Source: Tunturibacter empetritectus
Lineage (GTDB): Bacteria; Acidobacteriota; Terriglobia; Terriglobales; Acidobacteriaceae
Direction of reading: 5' to 3'
DNA length: 64,000 nucleotides
Assembly: GCF_040358985.1 (NCBI RefSeq)
Contig: NZ_CP132932.1
Location: forward strand, 2,666,001-2,730,000
Every line of letters starts with the position of its first letter. Position 1 is the stretch's first letter. Below the pieces are notes generated by a model that was given only the letters and a program-made list of their open reading frames with translations, did no database searches and was not told the DNA's origin. This document shows, in pieces, positions 8,607-17,448 of this stretch. The position numbers and the translations under genes were made by a program.

Positions 8607-8635
8607 TTGACCCCCATCTAGGAACGCGATACACT
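8607..8635 (+). promoter_or_regulatory. Promoter of the rplU-rpmA operon
   Basis: TTGACC (8607-8612) and TACACT (8630-8635) are 17 bases apart, a good sigma-70-type match. Transcription would begin near 8642, leaving about 210 untranslated bases before rplU. Confidence 0.6.
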
Positions 8636-8641
8636 CATTAA

Positions 8642-8850
8642 GTTTGGCGCTGCAGCCCGTCTGTCTTCATCTCAAGATGATCTCGAGGGTTGCAGGGACG
8701 ACAGGCTTAGGCCCGGCGGTCACTGGAAACCCGAGACTGCGATGGCTTGACCGGTTGGCTTACTGTAGTGCTCCTGTATGCGCCCATGCAGCACAATCTA
8801 TTTTCTGAAGAAAGCGGTCAGCATCACGCGACTCGCTTGAGGTTCTAGTC
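8642..8850 (+). promoter_or_regulatory. Long 5' leader of rplU, possible ribosomal-protein leader
   Basis: About 210 bases between the predicted start of transcription and the rplU start codon, without a reading frame I believe in. It has short complementary stretches (for example CTGTC near 8659 and GACAG near 8700) that could fold. Ribosomal-protein operons are often autoregulated through such leaders; this one matches no leader I recognise. Confidence 0.35.
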
Positions 8851-9186
8851 ATGTACGCAGTCATCCGCACCGGCGGCAAACAGTATCTGGTCTCCCCTGG
8901 CGAGAAGTTGAAGATTGAAACCACCGCCCACGAGAACGGCAACATCGAGTTCTCCGACATCCTTGCCGTCAGTGGCGAAGCTGGCAAGTTCGAGTCCGAC
9001 CTCACCGGCGCCAAGGTGCTTGCCTCCGTCGTCGGCGAAGGCCGCGGCGAAAAGATCCTCGTCTTCAAGCTCAAGCGCAAGAAGCAGTACAAGAAGATGC
9101 AGGGCCACCGCCAGAACTTCGTCGAGGTCAAGATCAATGAGATCCTCGTCAACGGCAAGAGCTTCAAGGAAGAAGCAGCAAAGTAA
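8851..9186 (+). CDS. rplU: 50S ribosomal protein L21
   Basis: 111 residues, slightly longer than the usual 103. The N-terminus MYAVIRTGGKQYLVSPGEK is the family signature, and the C-terminal part contains FKLKRKKQYKKMQGHRQ, the conserved rRNA-binding loop. L21 binds 23S rRNA next to L20 in the large subunit. The first gene of a two-gene operon with rpmA 62 bases downstream. It has its own upstream promoter and an unusually long leader. The C-terminus (FKEEAAK) is a short extension. Confidence 0.97.
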   Translation: MYAVIRTGGKQYLVSPGEKLKIETTAHENGNIEFSDILAVSGEAGKFESDLTGAKVLASVVGEGRGEKILVFKLKRKKQYKKMQGHRQNFVEVKINEILVNGKSFKEEAAK

Positions 9187-9248
9187 AGCTTCCCGGCAAA
9201 TTTTAATAAGCGCCAGAGCCCAGAGGGCAGCGCGAAAGAGGCAATCGA

Positions 9249-9524
9249 ATGGCACATAAAAAAGGATTAGGTTCTTCCAAAAACGGCCGCGACTCAAACG
9301 CCCAGCGGCTCGGAGTCAAAGTATTCGGCGGCCAGACCATCCTCGGCGGCGGCATCATTGTCCGTCAGCGTGGCACCCCGCTCAAGCCCGGCGCCAACGT
9401 CGGTCGCGGCAAAGACGACACCCTCTTCGCCAAGGTCAACGGCATAGTCCGCTTCCAGGACAAGGGACAGCAGGGTCGCTTCGTCAACGTCGACCCAGCC
9501 GAGCTTACCTCCGTTCCTGTCTAG
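9249..9524 (+). CDS. rpmA: 50S ribosomal protein L27
   Basis: 91 residues. The N-terminus begins [20 protein letters not shown], the flexible tail that reaches the peptidyl-transferase centre, and it starts directly after Met without the cleavable extension found in Firmicutes. The core motif [21 protein letters not shown] is intact. Second gene of the rplU operon. An AAAGAGGCAATCGA sequence precedes the ATG. An intrinsic terminator follows at 9588. Confidence 0.97.
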   Translation: MAHKKGLGSSKNGRDSNAQRLGVKVFGGQTILGGGIIVRQRGTPLKPGANVGRGKDDTLFAKVNGIVRFQDKGQQGRFVNVDPAELTSVPV

Positions 9525-9587
9525 TCGCCACAAGTCACCAGCTACTGGCCACAAGTCACCAGCAAGTCACCACAATCTGCACCTGAG

Positions 9588-9613
9588 AACCCTGCCCAAG
9601 TGCAGGGTTTTCT
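9588..9613 (+). terminator. Terminator of rplU-rpmA
   Basis: AACCCTGC / GCAGGGTT 8-bp stem with a 6-base loop followed by TTCT. It lies 63 bases after rpmA. Just before it CACAAGTCACCAG occurs twice (9529-9541 and 9551-9563) as a short direct repeat. Confidence 0.75.
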
Positions 9614-9625
9614 ATTTCAGAAACT

Positions 9626-9737
9626 GTCCTGCCGGACGGGCTCCCTGCGCGGGCGGCGGTCACTTCGTGACGTGTATACCCCTTTGGTTGGCGCTCCCGA
9701 TGGTCGCAAACGAAGTTGATTCCGACCAACGGGAGGA
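9626..9737. repeat. Family A palindromic element, copy 1
   Basis: Contains GTCCTGCCGGACGGG at the left, GGCGGTCACTTCGTGAC in the middle and CGACCAACGGGAGGA at the right. The same three blocks recur in other intergenic gaps (17449, 18912, 25873, 26711, 49851), in either order. It separates rpmA from the convergent hydrolase gene. Confidence 0.75.
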
Positions 9738-9749
9738 TCACGCGAAGCT

Positions 9750-10670
9750 TCAAAAAGGCGTGTGAACGCCCGCCACCAGAACAGGCTTGCCCTTCTCATT
9801 AAACCCGATCCGCCCCATCGGCGTCTCATGGTCATGCGTAAACAGCACCAGCCACTTCTCCGGAATCGCCCGCGAGTAGAACCGCTTCCGCTGCGCAATT
9901 GTCTCCACCGGGTCCAGGTCATACCCCATCACCCACGTCGGATCCAGGTGCGCGCTGGTCGGAATTAAATCCGAGATATAGCAGGCTTGTTGTCCCTTCG
10001 ACTCCACGTGAACCGCCATCAACTGCGCCGTATGACCGGGAAAAACCTCCACGCTCACGCCCGGACAGATCTCCGGATTCACCCTGATTCCAGCCTCGTC
10101 CAGCAGCGTCATCTGTCCCGACTCCACCAGCGGATCATAGTTCGGTGAGAGATAACTGACCCGATCCCGATCCAGCTGCAGATGTCCATGTTCCACCTCG
10201 CCACGATGCGCAAAGTACCGCGCATTCGGGAACGTCGGAGTCACCGAGCCATCCGGATGCAGCGTAGTATTCCACCCGCAGTGGTCGAAGTGGAGGTGAG
10301 TGTTCACCACCACATCCACCTCCTCAACCCTCACCCCAGCCGCGGCAAGAGACTGCGGCAGAAGCTCCTGGTTGCACTGGATCTCCCGCATCTTCGCCGG
10401 CTGCTTATTGCCGACTCCGGTCTCAATCACCACCGTATGCTTACCAGTCCGCACCACCACTGTATTCAGCCCCAGCAGAATACGGTTCTGCTCATCCGCC
10501 GGGGCCCGCTTCTCCCACAACGGCTTCGGCACCACACCGAACATGGCGCCGCCATCGAGCTTATAGGTCCCATCCGTGCATACGATGAGCTCGAACTCCC
10601 CAACCTCAGTCCGCGCCCGAACCAGCTCCTCAGCCGCATCGCGCAGCCCAATCCCGTCACCAACGCCCAT
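9750..10670 (-). CDS. MBL-fold metallo-hydrolase
   Basis: 306 residues. The metal-binding signature is His125, His127, Asp129 and His130 (THLHFDH), followed by GHTAQ (third-site His), SDLIPTSAHLDPTWV and the terminal HDHETPMG. This combination is typical of the dinuclear zinc hydrolases close to quorum-quenching lactonases and other small-molecule hydrolases; the substrate is unknown. Soluble, no signal peptide. I chose the ATG at 10670 because GAGGGA precedes it; a GTG five codons earlier is possible. Convergent with rpmA and followed upstream by the zinc-ribbon gene. Confidence 0.9.
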   Translation of the reverse strand: MGVGDGIGLRDAAEELVRARTEVGEFELIVCTDGTYKLDGGAMFGVVPKPLWEKRAPADEQNRILLGLNTVVVRTGKHTVVIETGVGNKQPAKMREIQCNQELLPQSLAAAGVRVEEVDVVVNTHLHFDHCGWNTTLHPDGSVTPTFPNARYFAHRGEVEHGHLQLDRDRVSYLSPNYDPLVESGQMTLLDEAGIRVNPEICPGVSVEVFPGHTAQLMAVHVESKGQQACYISDLIPTSAHLDPTWVMGYDLDPVETIAQRKRFYSRAIPEKWLVLFTHDHETPMGRIGFNEKGKPVLVAGVHTPF

Positions 10671-10720
10671 AGATCCCTCACCCACATCCTACTGTGAGGG
10701 AGACAGGCAAAGGGTAAGAG

Positions 10721-11134
10721 TTAGACCCGCGAAGCCGCCAGCAGCTCGACGCTGGCCGCAACGTGCTCCCCAGGAGCACCCGCAACCATCCCCGCTGTCT
10801 CGGCCGCAGTCACCAGCGCCCCCGTCGTAGGAGCACGCTTGCTCTGGAAGCACTGCCGGCAGAGCACCGGTCGCCCCTGTGTCGGCTTGAACGGCACCGT
10901 GGTCTCCACCCCGCACTCCGAGCATTCCGTACGCGTCTCCGTGCGCGACAGACCCGCCGCCGCCGGCCCCGCCCCTGCCTTCAGTCCCACCCCGGACCGT
11001 TTGGACTTGCAAGGCTTACACCGCTTCGGGTCATTCTTGAATTGTTTGTCGAAGAAAAAGAGTTGTTCCCCGGCGGTGAAGATGAACTCGCCACCGCAAT
11101 CTGCGCAGGTTAATAGCCGATCCAGAAATTCCAT
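10721..11134 (-). CDS. Zinc-ribbon protein with zf-trcl and CxxC-x17-CxxC motifs
   Basis: 137 residues with two zinc-binding sites. The first has Cys10, Cys13, Cys39 and Cys42, with the zf-trcl signature CADCGGEFIFTAGEQLFF. The second has Cys71, Cys74, then exactly 17 residues, then Cys92 and Cys95, matching the CxxC-x17-CxxC domain. The tail (residues 100-137) is Ala-rich and probably disordered. Such proteins are widespread and of unknown role, probably nucleic-acid or protein binding. Encoded just upstream of the MBL hydrolase on the same strand, with a 50-base gap. Confidence 0.85.
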   Translation of the reverse strand: MEFLDRLLTCADCGGEFIFTAGEQLFFFDKQFKNDPKRCKPCKSKRSGVGLKAGAGPAAAGLSRTETRTECSECGVETTVPFKPTQGRPVLCRQCFQSKRAPTTGALVTAAETAGMVAGAPGEHVAASVELLAASRV

Positions 11135-11364
11135 GCCGCTTCTCCCGTCCTACGGAAAGGAAGAACACCCGAGGGGCCTGATCGTGGCAACACCGCAAGG
11201 GGTTTACCTTTACTGATGACCATTACGCTTTGGATTTTGAAGGGGGCCCGAAACTGCGAGTTCGTGGAATTTGCTACGATTTGCCGGTCAATGCGAACCC
11301 AGGAAACAGGTTCTATCTGCCGGGGCTAGTCGATGGCGGGAGTCCACCTCTAGCGGTTCAAATG

Positions 11365-11402
11365 GCCGCCTCTTCAAACTCTCTGATCGAGGAAGAGGCG
11401 GC
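11365..11402 (-). terminator. Hairpin downstream of rpsU
   Basis: Perfect 11-bp inverted repeat GCCGCCTCTTC / GAAGAGGCGGC with a 16-base loop, 22 bases past the rpsU stop. The T tract is poor. Likely transcript end. The rest of 11135-11423 holds no gene I can support. Confidence 0.45.
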
Positions 11403-11423
11403 ACATCCTGGTTGTGGAGCTGA

Positions 11424-11621
11424 CTAATCCTGCTCCTTACGGACCTTCTTGCGATTGCGCTTACGTGCAAGCGCTTCTTTCACACGCTTCTTCTCACCTG
11501 GTTTCAGATAAAAAGAGTGACGCTTGACTTCCTTGATAATGTCTTCTGTCTGCACCTTGCGCTTAAAGCGCCGCAGGGCATTCTCAAGGGGTTCGCCTTC
11601 TTGTACTCGAACCTCTGCCAA
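11424..11621 (-). CDS. rpsU: 30S ribosomal protein S21
   Basis: 65 residues. The sequence after the start reads AEVRVQEGEPLENALRRFKR, and the basic tail ARKRNRKKVRKEQD is typical of S21, which sits near the anti-Shine-Dalgarno region of 16S rRNA. The start codon is TTG at 11621, because GGAGG lies ten bases upstream; reading further upstream gives an unrelated 56-residue leader. Divergent from the carbonic anhydrase gene, with a promoter-like pair in between. Confidence 0.93.
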   Translation of the reverse strand: MAEVRVQEGEPLENALRRFKRKVQTEDIIKEVKRHSFYLKPGEKKRVKEALARKRNRKKVRKEQD

Positions 11622-11652
11622 GAAAAATACACCTCCAACCACTCCCAATGGG

Positions 11653-11681
11653 GATACATTAAGAATACGCCGTTTCGTCAA
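11653..11681 (-). promoter_or_regulatory. Candidate rpsU promoter
   Basis: Minus-strand TTGACG (11676-11681) and TGTATC (11653-11658), 17 bases apart, about 32 bases before the rpsU start codon. Confidence 0.45.
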
Positions 11682-11761
11682 GAAAATCACATAAATCGTT
11701 GGTAATTCGAGGCCGGATACCACTCTGAAATCTTTTGCATTCCAAAGGTAGAATTTGTTAC

Positions 11762-12283
11762 ATGATTCGCACTTATCAGGCACACACACCGGAAATTCCT
11801 GCCAGCTGCTATGTCGACCAGTCGGCTCAAGTCATCGGTGACGTTACCCTCGGCGAACAAGCCAGTATCTGGATGAACGCAGTCGTCCGTGGCGACGTAA
11901 ATTCGATCCGCATCGGCGCGAAAAGCAACGTGCAGGACTGCGCCGTCCTTCACGGCATGCGCTATCTCTATCCGGTAATCGTAGGCGAACTGGTGACCAT
12001 CGGACACAATGCCACCGTGCACGGATGCGTCTTGGAAGACATGGTTCTAGTTGGCATCGGCGCGACCATCCTCAACAACGCAAAGATCGGCGAGGGATCG
12101 ATCATCGCCGCAGGTGCCGTGATCCCAGAGCAAACAGTGGTTCCACCCAACTCACTCGTTGCAGGTGTTCCCGGCAAGGTGCGGCGAACACTCGGCGATA
12201 TGGACCGCGAGCTAATCCTCAAGTACGCGCAGAACTACCTCGACTACACCGCGATCTACCTGGCAGAAGCCTCCGGAACGTAA
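11762..12283 (+). CDS. Gamma-class carbonic anhydrase family protein
   Basis: 173 residues forming a left-handed beta-helix of hexapeptide repeats (for example VIGDVTLGEQASIWMNAVVRG). The three zinc-ligand histidines are present: His64, His82 and His87 (IGHNATVHGC). The start is the ATG at 11762, where the beta-helix domain begins; the upstream frame is only nine residues. Related proteins (YrdA/PaaY type) are reported as weak carbonic anhydrases or thioesterases, so activity is not assured. hisS starts 32 bases downstream and the two may be co-transcribed. Confidence 0.9.
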   Translation: MIRTYQAHTPEIPASCYVDQSAQVIGDVTLGEQASIWMNAVVRGDVNSIRIGAKSNVQDCAVLHGMRYLYPVIVGELVTIGHNATVHGCVLEDMVLVGIGATILNNAKIGEGSIIAAGAVIPEQTVVPPNSLVAGVPGKVRRTLGDMDRELILKYAQNYLDYTAIYLAEASGT

Positions 12284-12315
12284 CTAGCGGCTCCATCTTC
12301 GCTACACTGAGAGAG

Positions 12316-13608
12316 ATGGCTACTTTGAAGGCAGTACGCGGGACTCGGGACTTGTTGCCTCCCGAGACGGCGCTTTGGAACTATGTGGAGGCTACGGCGA
12401 GAGCCGTCTTTGCACGCTACGGATTTGGGGAGATTCGCACCCCGATCTTCGAGGATACTGCGCTGTTCGCGCGCGGGGTAGGCGAGGAGACCGACATCGT
12501 CTCCAAAGAGATGTACACCTGGGAGGATCGCACGCGAGCCGACAGCGACAGCGCGCAGAGCCTGACGCTCCGACCCGAAAACACCGCCGGCGTAGTACGT
12601 GCCTACATCGAGCACAAGCTCGCAGACACAGGCATGCTGCAGAAGCTCTTCTACATTGGCCCCCAGTTCCGGCGCGAGCGCCCACAGCGCGGACGCTATC
12701 GGCAGTTCTGGCAGATCGGCGCAGAGGTCCTCGGACCAGCATGGTCAGGCGCTGACAGCGCACTGCGCGACGCAGAAGTTCTCGAGATGCTCTCGACCTT
12801 CCTGAACGAGCTCGGCGTAAAGGGCTGGAAGCTCGAAGTCAACTCGGTGGGTTCCTCGACCGACCGGCCCAGGTACATCGCGGCTCTGCGAAAGGCGTTG
12901 GCTCCCGTGAAGGATCGAATGAGCGCGGACAATCAGCGCAGAGCCGAGACCAATCCGCTGCGCGTGCTCGACTCGAAGGATGCTGGCGATCAGGAGATCA
13001 TCAACAGCCTCCCGAAGATCGCGGACTTCCTCGATGACGCCAGCAAGGAGCACTTCGCCCAGGTGCTTGCCGCACTCGATGCCTGCGGCGTTGCCTATAC
13101 CATCAACCCGCGCCTGGTTCGCGGCCTGGACTACTACACCCGAACCACCTTCGAGTTCACCGTCCCTGATGGAAGTGGACTCGGGACACAGAACGCTCTG
13201 TTAGGAGGCGGTCGCTACGATGGACTCTCCGAGATGCTCGGCGGACCAAAGGCCCCTGGAATAGGCTTCGCCATCGGAGAAGACCGGCTGATCCTAACGT
13301 TGCAGGCCCAGGAATCGGCTGCTGTTGCGCAGAAGCTCGATGCGTTTCTCGCTCCAATGGGAGTCGCGCAGAACGCCGCCGCACTCGCGCTGGCGCAGGA
13401 GCTTCGTCGATCTGGACTCGCCGTTGAGGTGGGAGACGGAACCTTTCGATTGAAGAAGTCCTTCGAAGCCGCCGACAAGCTCGCACGGCGGATGGTGATT
13501 GTCGGCGAAGACGAGGTTTCCTCGGGTATCCTGACGGTCAAAGACTTCAGCGCCGGCGAACAGACAAAGGTTCCTAGAGCAGATTTGGCCGAAGTGTTGC
13601 GAGGATAG
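12316..13608 (+). CDS. hisS: Histidyl-tRNA synthetase
   Basis: 430 residues, class II synthetase. Motif 1 region KAVRGTRDLLPPETALW at the start, motif 2 RRERPQRGRYRQFWQ near residue 115, the histidine-binding HisA motif LVRGLDYYTRT near residue 262, and the C-terminal anticodon-binding domain from about residue 330. The ATG at 12316 is chosen; the frame extends further upstream over the carbonic anhydrase but that part is not HisRS. No frameshift. The gene belongs to a run of plus-strand genes and is followed by a small orf only three bases after its stop. Confidence 0.96.
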   Translation: MATLKAVRGTRDLLPPETALWNYVEATARAVFARYGFGEIRTPIFEDTALFARGVGEETDIVSKEMYTWEDRTRADSDSAQSLTLRPENTAGVVRAYIEHKLADTGMLQKLFYIGPQFRRERPQRGRYRQFWQIGAEVLGPAWSGADSALRDAEVLEMLSTFLNELGVKGWKLEVNSVGSSTDRPRYIAALRKALAPVKDRMSADNQRRAETNPLRVLDSKDAGDQEIINSLPKIADFLDDASKEHFAQVLAALDACGVAYTINPRLVRGLDYYTRTTFEFTVPDGSGLGTQNALLGGGRYDGLSEMLGGPKAPGIGFAIGEDRLILTLQAQESAAVAQKLDAFLAPMGVAQNAAALALAQELRRSGLAVEVGDGTFRLKKSFEAADKLARRMVIVGEDEVSSGILTVKDFSAGEQTKVPRADLAEVLRG

Positions 13609-13611
13609 GTC

Positions 13612-13995
13612 ATGCACGGATTGGCAGCAGATGCAGATCTCAGCTTTCTAAAGGGAAAGTTGCTGACCCAGATCTGTTTCGGAGAATTTCAGGTTCAACT
13701 TCATTTTCATGAAGAGAGTACTTATATCTCCGTCGAGTCGTCCTTCGAGTTCGAGCAGGCTGACGGAGTCTTTGAAAAATATGTCGTTGGTCCTGAGTCC
13801 GGTGAACGGAACATTCATCAATTCGCCAATCAGTTGACTAAATTTATTGGTGGCACTGTAGAGCATGTCGAATGGGTTGTAGATGGAACCCTGACACTCA
13901 CTTTCCCGACGCACGGAAAGTTGAGGGTCCTGGACGACAACCCGCGATTTGAGGCTTATCAGATCGGCCATGGCAAAGACTTCTTCGTTATTTAG
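13612..13995 (+). CDS. Conserved protein of unknown function between hisS and aspS
   Basis: 127 residues. No signal peptide or membrane segment. The region LLTQICFGEFQVQLHFHEESTYISVE (about residues 18-43, here abbreviated) is an alternating beta pattern typical of the DUF6188 family, which is found in many bacteria without known role. AGGATAGG lies just before the ATG. It starts three bases after the hisS stop and ends 30 bases before aspS, so it is probably translated from the same transcript. The family link is tentative. Confidence 0.75.
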   Translation: MHGLAADADLSFLKGKLLTQICFGEFQVQLHFHEESTYISVESSFEFEQADGVFEKYVVGPESGERNIHQFANQLTKFIGGTVEHVEWVVDGTLTLTFPTHGKLRVLDDNPRFEAYQIGHGKDFFVI

Positions 13996-14025
13996 ATCGC
14001 AAGAACTCCGTACAATAGGAACATC

Positions 14026-15885
14026 GTGACACTCGACTTTTTAGGCACTCTGCAGCGCACACTTATGTGCGGTGAACTTCGTATCGAACAGGACGGTCAG
14101 GAGATCGTCCTCATGGGGTGGGTCAACCGCCGCCGCGACCACGGCAACCTCATCTTTCTCGACGTACGTGACCGCAGCGGTATCACCCAGGTCGTGCTCG
14201 ATAAAGAGGTCTCCACCGAGGCGCACGCCAAGGCCGAGGCTGCGCGATCCGAGTACGTGGTCGCGGTCAAGGGCAAGGTTCGCCGGCGCGGTGCAGGGCT
14301 CAAGAATCCCAACATGCCGACCGGCGCGATCGAGGTCGTCGCCAGCGAACTGCTGCTGCTCAACGAGGCCAAAACTCCTCCGTTCTCGCCCGCCGAAGAT
14401 GCGATTGCGAACGAAGAGGTCCGGTTGAAGTATCGCTATCTCGACCTGCGGCGGCCACAGATGCAGCACAACTTCGAGCTGCGCAGCAAAGTCGCAATGG
14501 CGATCCGCAACTACCTAGTCGACCAGGGCTTTCTCGAAATTGAGACGCCCTTCATGACACGATCGACTCCCGAAGGCGCACGCGACTACCTCGTCCCCAG
14601 CCGCGTGCATGCGGGAAGCTTCTACGCATTGCCGCAGTCGCCGCAGATCTTCAAGCAGATTCTGATGATCTCCGGCTTCGACAAGTACTTCCAGATCGCG
14701 CGCTGCTTCCGCGATGAAGATCTTCGCGCCGACCGCCAGCCCGAGTTCACCCAGATCGACCTCGAGATGAGCTTCCCCCAGCAGGAGAAGGTCTTTCGCG
14801 TAGTCGAAGGATTTCTCACCGCCGCGTTCAAGACAGCTTCCATCTCTCTGACGACACCTTTTGTGCAGATGACCTACGACGACGCGATTCGCAACTACGG
14901 CATCGACAAGCCGGACATGCGACTGCCCGCGATGGTTTCTCTGACCGACGTGCTGACGCCAGAGCTGCGCGATTCGCTGAAGATCGAGAAGGACCTGCCG
15001 GTACTTGGATTCGTGATTCCCAAGGCGGGCACGCTCAGTGGAACGCAGAAGCGCGCGCTGGTGGAGGAGATCCGCGCAACCTTCGGCGACAGTGGTCTCG
15101 ACCTTCTCGACGTGGCGCGGCTGAAGACCAACGAGGCCTTCGCTTCGCTGGCTGCGTCCATCGAAGCGAAGCTCTCAGACGAACAGACTCGCTTTGAAGC
15201 AGCCACGAAGCAGGTGGACGCTGCCGATCTGGTCATCGTAATCACCCCCAAACTCGGCACGCCCGCAAAGTGGAACCACGATCCGCAGTGGATCTACAAG
15301 CGCGTAGGCGCATTGCGCCTGCAGCTTGCGGCCAAATTCGCCGACAAACACAAGCTCTTCGAAAAGACCGGCACCGAAGCTGACTACAAATTTCTCTGGG
15401 TCACCGACTTCCCCATGTACGAGTGGGATGAGGAGACCAAAGTATGGAACGCCGCACATCATCCCTTCACCTCACCCCATGAAGAGGACATCAAAGCCGG
15501 CCGCCTCACCAACGATAAGGGCGCAGTGCGAGCCCTCGCCTACGACATCGTTCTGAACGGCACCGAACTTGGCTCAGGCTCGATCCGTATTCACCGCCAG
15601 GATGTGCAGGCCGAGATCTTCCGCTCGCTCGGCATGTCGGACGCCGAGGCGAAGCAGCGCTTTGGCTTCTTCCTCGATGCACTCGAGTACGGCACCCCCC
15701 CGCATGGCGGCATCGCGCTTGGCCTCGACCGCATCGTGATGATCCTCGCAGGCGCAACCAGCCTGCGCGAGGTCATTGCCTTCCCCAAGACGGCCAAGGC
15801 GATCGACCTGATGGTGGACGCGCCCACGCCGGTCAGCGATCAGCAGATGCGCGAACTGCACCTGAAGACGGTGACTAGAACTTAG
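14026..15885 (+). CDS. aspS: Aspartyl-tRNA synthetase, non-discriminating signature
   Basis: 619 residues, bacterial-type class II synthetase with an N-terminal OB-fold, catalytic domain and GAD insertion. Motif 2 FRDEDLRADRQPEFTQ and motif 3 GIALGLDRIVMIL are intact. In the anticodon-binding loop the motif reads RRRDHG with His at residue 39. Enzymes that charge both tRNA-Asp and tRNA-Asn usually have His here, whereas strictly Asp-specific enzymes such as that of E. coli have Leu. This suggests Asn-tRNA is made by the GatCAB route. The start is the GTG at 14026, preceded by AGGAACATC. A second Met (residue 14) is possible. Confidence 0.95.
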   Translation: MTLDFLGTLQRTLMCGELRIEQDGQEIVLMGWVNRRRDHGNLIFLDVRDRSGITQVVLDKEVSTEAHAKAEAARSEYVVAVKGKVRRRGAGLKNPNMPTGAIEVVASELLLLNEAKTPPFSPAEDAIANEEVRLKYRYLDLRRPQMQHNFELRSKVAMAIRNYLVDQGFLEIETPFMTRSTPEGARDYLVPSRVHAGSFYALPQSPQIFKQILMISGFDKYFQIARCFRDEDLRADRQPEFTQIDLEMSFPQQEKVFRVVEGFLTAAFKTASISLTTPFVQMTYDDAIRNYGIDKPDMRLPAMVSLTDVLTPELRDSLKIEKDLPVLGFVIPKAGTLSGTQKRALVEEIRATFGDSGLDLLDVARLKTNEAFASLAASIEAKLSDEQTRFEAATKQVDAADLVIVITPKLGTPAKWNHDPQWIYKRVGALRLQLAAKFADKHKLFEKTGTEADYKFLWVTDFPMYEWDEETKVWNAAHHPFTSPHEEDIKAGRLTNDKGAVRALAYDIVLNGTELGSGSIRIHRQDVQAEIFRSLGMSDAEAKQRFGFFLDALEYGTPPHGGIALGLDRIVMILAGATSLREVIAFPKTAKAIDLMVDAPTPVSDQQMRELHLKTVTRT

Positions 15886-15928
15886 AGCAACCTCCTCGTC
15901 GAGTAGAGTGGCGATAACTCACGAAAGC

Positions 15929-15952
15929 CGCTGTCTCAGATTCGAGACAGCG
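15929..15952 (+). terminator. Hairpin downstream of aspS
   Basis: Perfect 9-bp stem CGCTGTCTC / GAGACAGCG with a 6-base loop, 43 bases after the aspS stop. No T tract follows, so it may be a weak or Rho-assisted end. Confidence 0.4.
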
Positions 15953-16143
15953 CACACCCGCGTTCGCCCGAGACCCCAGCCACCAAAACATCCCTTCCCG
16001 AAGCCTCCGGCCCACCCACATTCCAAAGTCAATCTCTGCATGGTAGACTCGCGTTTCCCTGTAACACGTGGGTCGCTTTGTGCATCTGACTGACGTGGTA
16101 CGAAGCTCAGCCGCCTAACGCAGAACTCGGAGTCCGTAAGATT

Positions 16144-17433
16144 ATGAGAGATACCCTTGGTGTTCTACTCGCTGGTGGTGCAGGCGAACGGCTCTTTCCC
16201 CTCACCCGCGATCGCGCAAAGCCTGCTGTCCCCTTCGCCGGCCAGTACCGCATCATCGACATCACCCTCTCCAACTGCATCAACTCCGACCTCCGCCACG
16301 TCTATATCCTCACCCAGTACAAGGCGCTCTCCCTCAACCGCCACATCCGCGAGGGCTGGGGCACCGTCGTAGCCAACGAGCTAGGCGAGTTCATCGAGAT
16401 TCTCCCTCCCATGCAGCGCGTCTCCAAGTCCTGGTACCAGGGCACCGCCGACGCCGTCTACCAGAACATCTACTCCATCGGCTCCGAAGAGCCCAAATAC
16501 GTCCTCATCCTCTCCGGCGACCACATCTACAAGATGAACTACGCCCTTATGATGCAGCAGCACGCCGACTCAGGCGCCGACGTCACCATCGCAACCCTTC
16601 CCATCAAGCCGGAAGAGGTATCTTCCTTCGGCGTCGTCGAAGTCGCGCGCAACGGAGAGGTCACCGGCTTTGAAGAGAAGCCAAAAGAAACCAAGCTTCG
16701 CTCGCCCTTTAACCCCGACATGGTCGACGCCTCCATGGGCATCTACATCTTCAACACCGACATCCTTCTCCCCGAACTCATCAGAGACGCCGAAGACCCA
16801 GACTCCAAGCACGACTTCGGCCACAACATCCTGCCCAACATCCTCGGCCGCGTCAAAATGCACGCCTACAACTTCGTCGACGAGAACAAGCAGAAGGCCC
16901 TCTACTGGCGCGACGTCGGTACCCTCGAGGCCTACTACGAGGCCAACATGGACGTCGCCGGCGTCACCCCTACCTTCAACCTCTACGACAAGTCCTGGCC
17001 CATGCGCACCCGGCCCTACCAGTACCCGCCCGCCAAGTTCGTCTTCGGCGAGCCTGGCCGCACCGGCATGGCCATCAACTCCATCGTCGCTGCCGGCTCC
17101 ATCGTCTCGGGCGCAGTTGTCCGCAACTCCGTCGTCTCGCAAGACGTTCGCGTCAACTCCTACGCCGACGTCGACTCCTCAATCGTCTTCTCCCACGTCA
17201 ACATCGGCCGCCACTGCCGCATTCGCCACGCCATCATCGACCGCGACGTCCACATCCCCGACGGCACCGTCATTGGCTACGACCCCAACGAGGACAAGAA
17301 AAACTACTTCGTCTCCCAGAGCGGCCTTACCGTCGTCACTCGCGATTATTCCGTCTACGAAAACCCAGTCTCCCCGGAGTTCCTCAACCGCGACGTCCCA
17401 GGCAAGCCCGTAAACGTAGGCCTAGCAGAATAA
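16144..17433 (+). CDS. glgC: Glucose-1-phosphate adenylyltransferase (ADP-glucose pyrophosphorylase)
   Basis: 429 residues. Makes ADP-glucose from ATP and glucose-1-phosphate, the first committed step of bacterial glycogen synthesis. The N-terminal nucleotide loop LAGGAGERLFPLTRDRAKPAVPF (split: LAGGAGERLFPLT, then AKPAVPF) is complete, and the substrate motifs SGDHIYKMNY and FEEKPK (about residues 130 and 180) are present. The C-terminal part is a left-handed beta-helix. Length matches the family. No other glg gene is in the window. A 258-bp gap precedes it; I saw no convincing promoter there. Confidence 0.95.
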   Translation: MRDTLGVLLAGGAGERLFPLTRDRAKPAVPFAGQYRIIDITLSNCINSDLRHVYILTQYKALSLNRHIREGWGTVVANELGEFIEILPPMQRVSKSWYQGTADAVYQNIYSIGSEEPKYVLILSGDHIYKMNYALMMQQHADSGADVTIATLPIKPEEVSSFGVVEVARNGEVTGFEEKPKETKLRSPFNPDMVDASMGIYIFNTDILLPELIRDAEDPDSKHDFGHNILPNILGRVKMHAYNFVDENKQKALYWRDVGTLEAYYEANMDVAGVTPTFNLYDKSWPMRTRPYQYPPAKFVFGEPGRTGMAINSIVAAGSIVSGAVVRNSVVSQDVRVNSYADVDSSIVFSHVNIGRHCRIRHAIIDRDVHIPDGTVIGYDPNEDKKNYFVSQSGLTVVTRDYSVYENPVSPEFLNRDVPGKPVNVGLAE

Positions 17434-17448
17434 GAGGCAGTCTCATTC

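Noticed and set aside
11230..11427. 65-codon plus-strand frame upstream of rpsU
   Set aside because: TTG start without ribosome-binding site, overlaps the rpsU end and a hairpin; composition not convincing.
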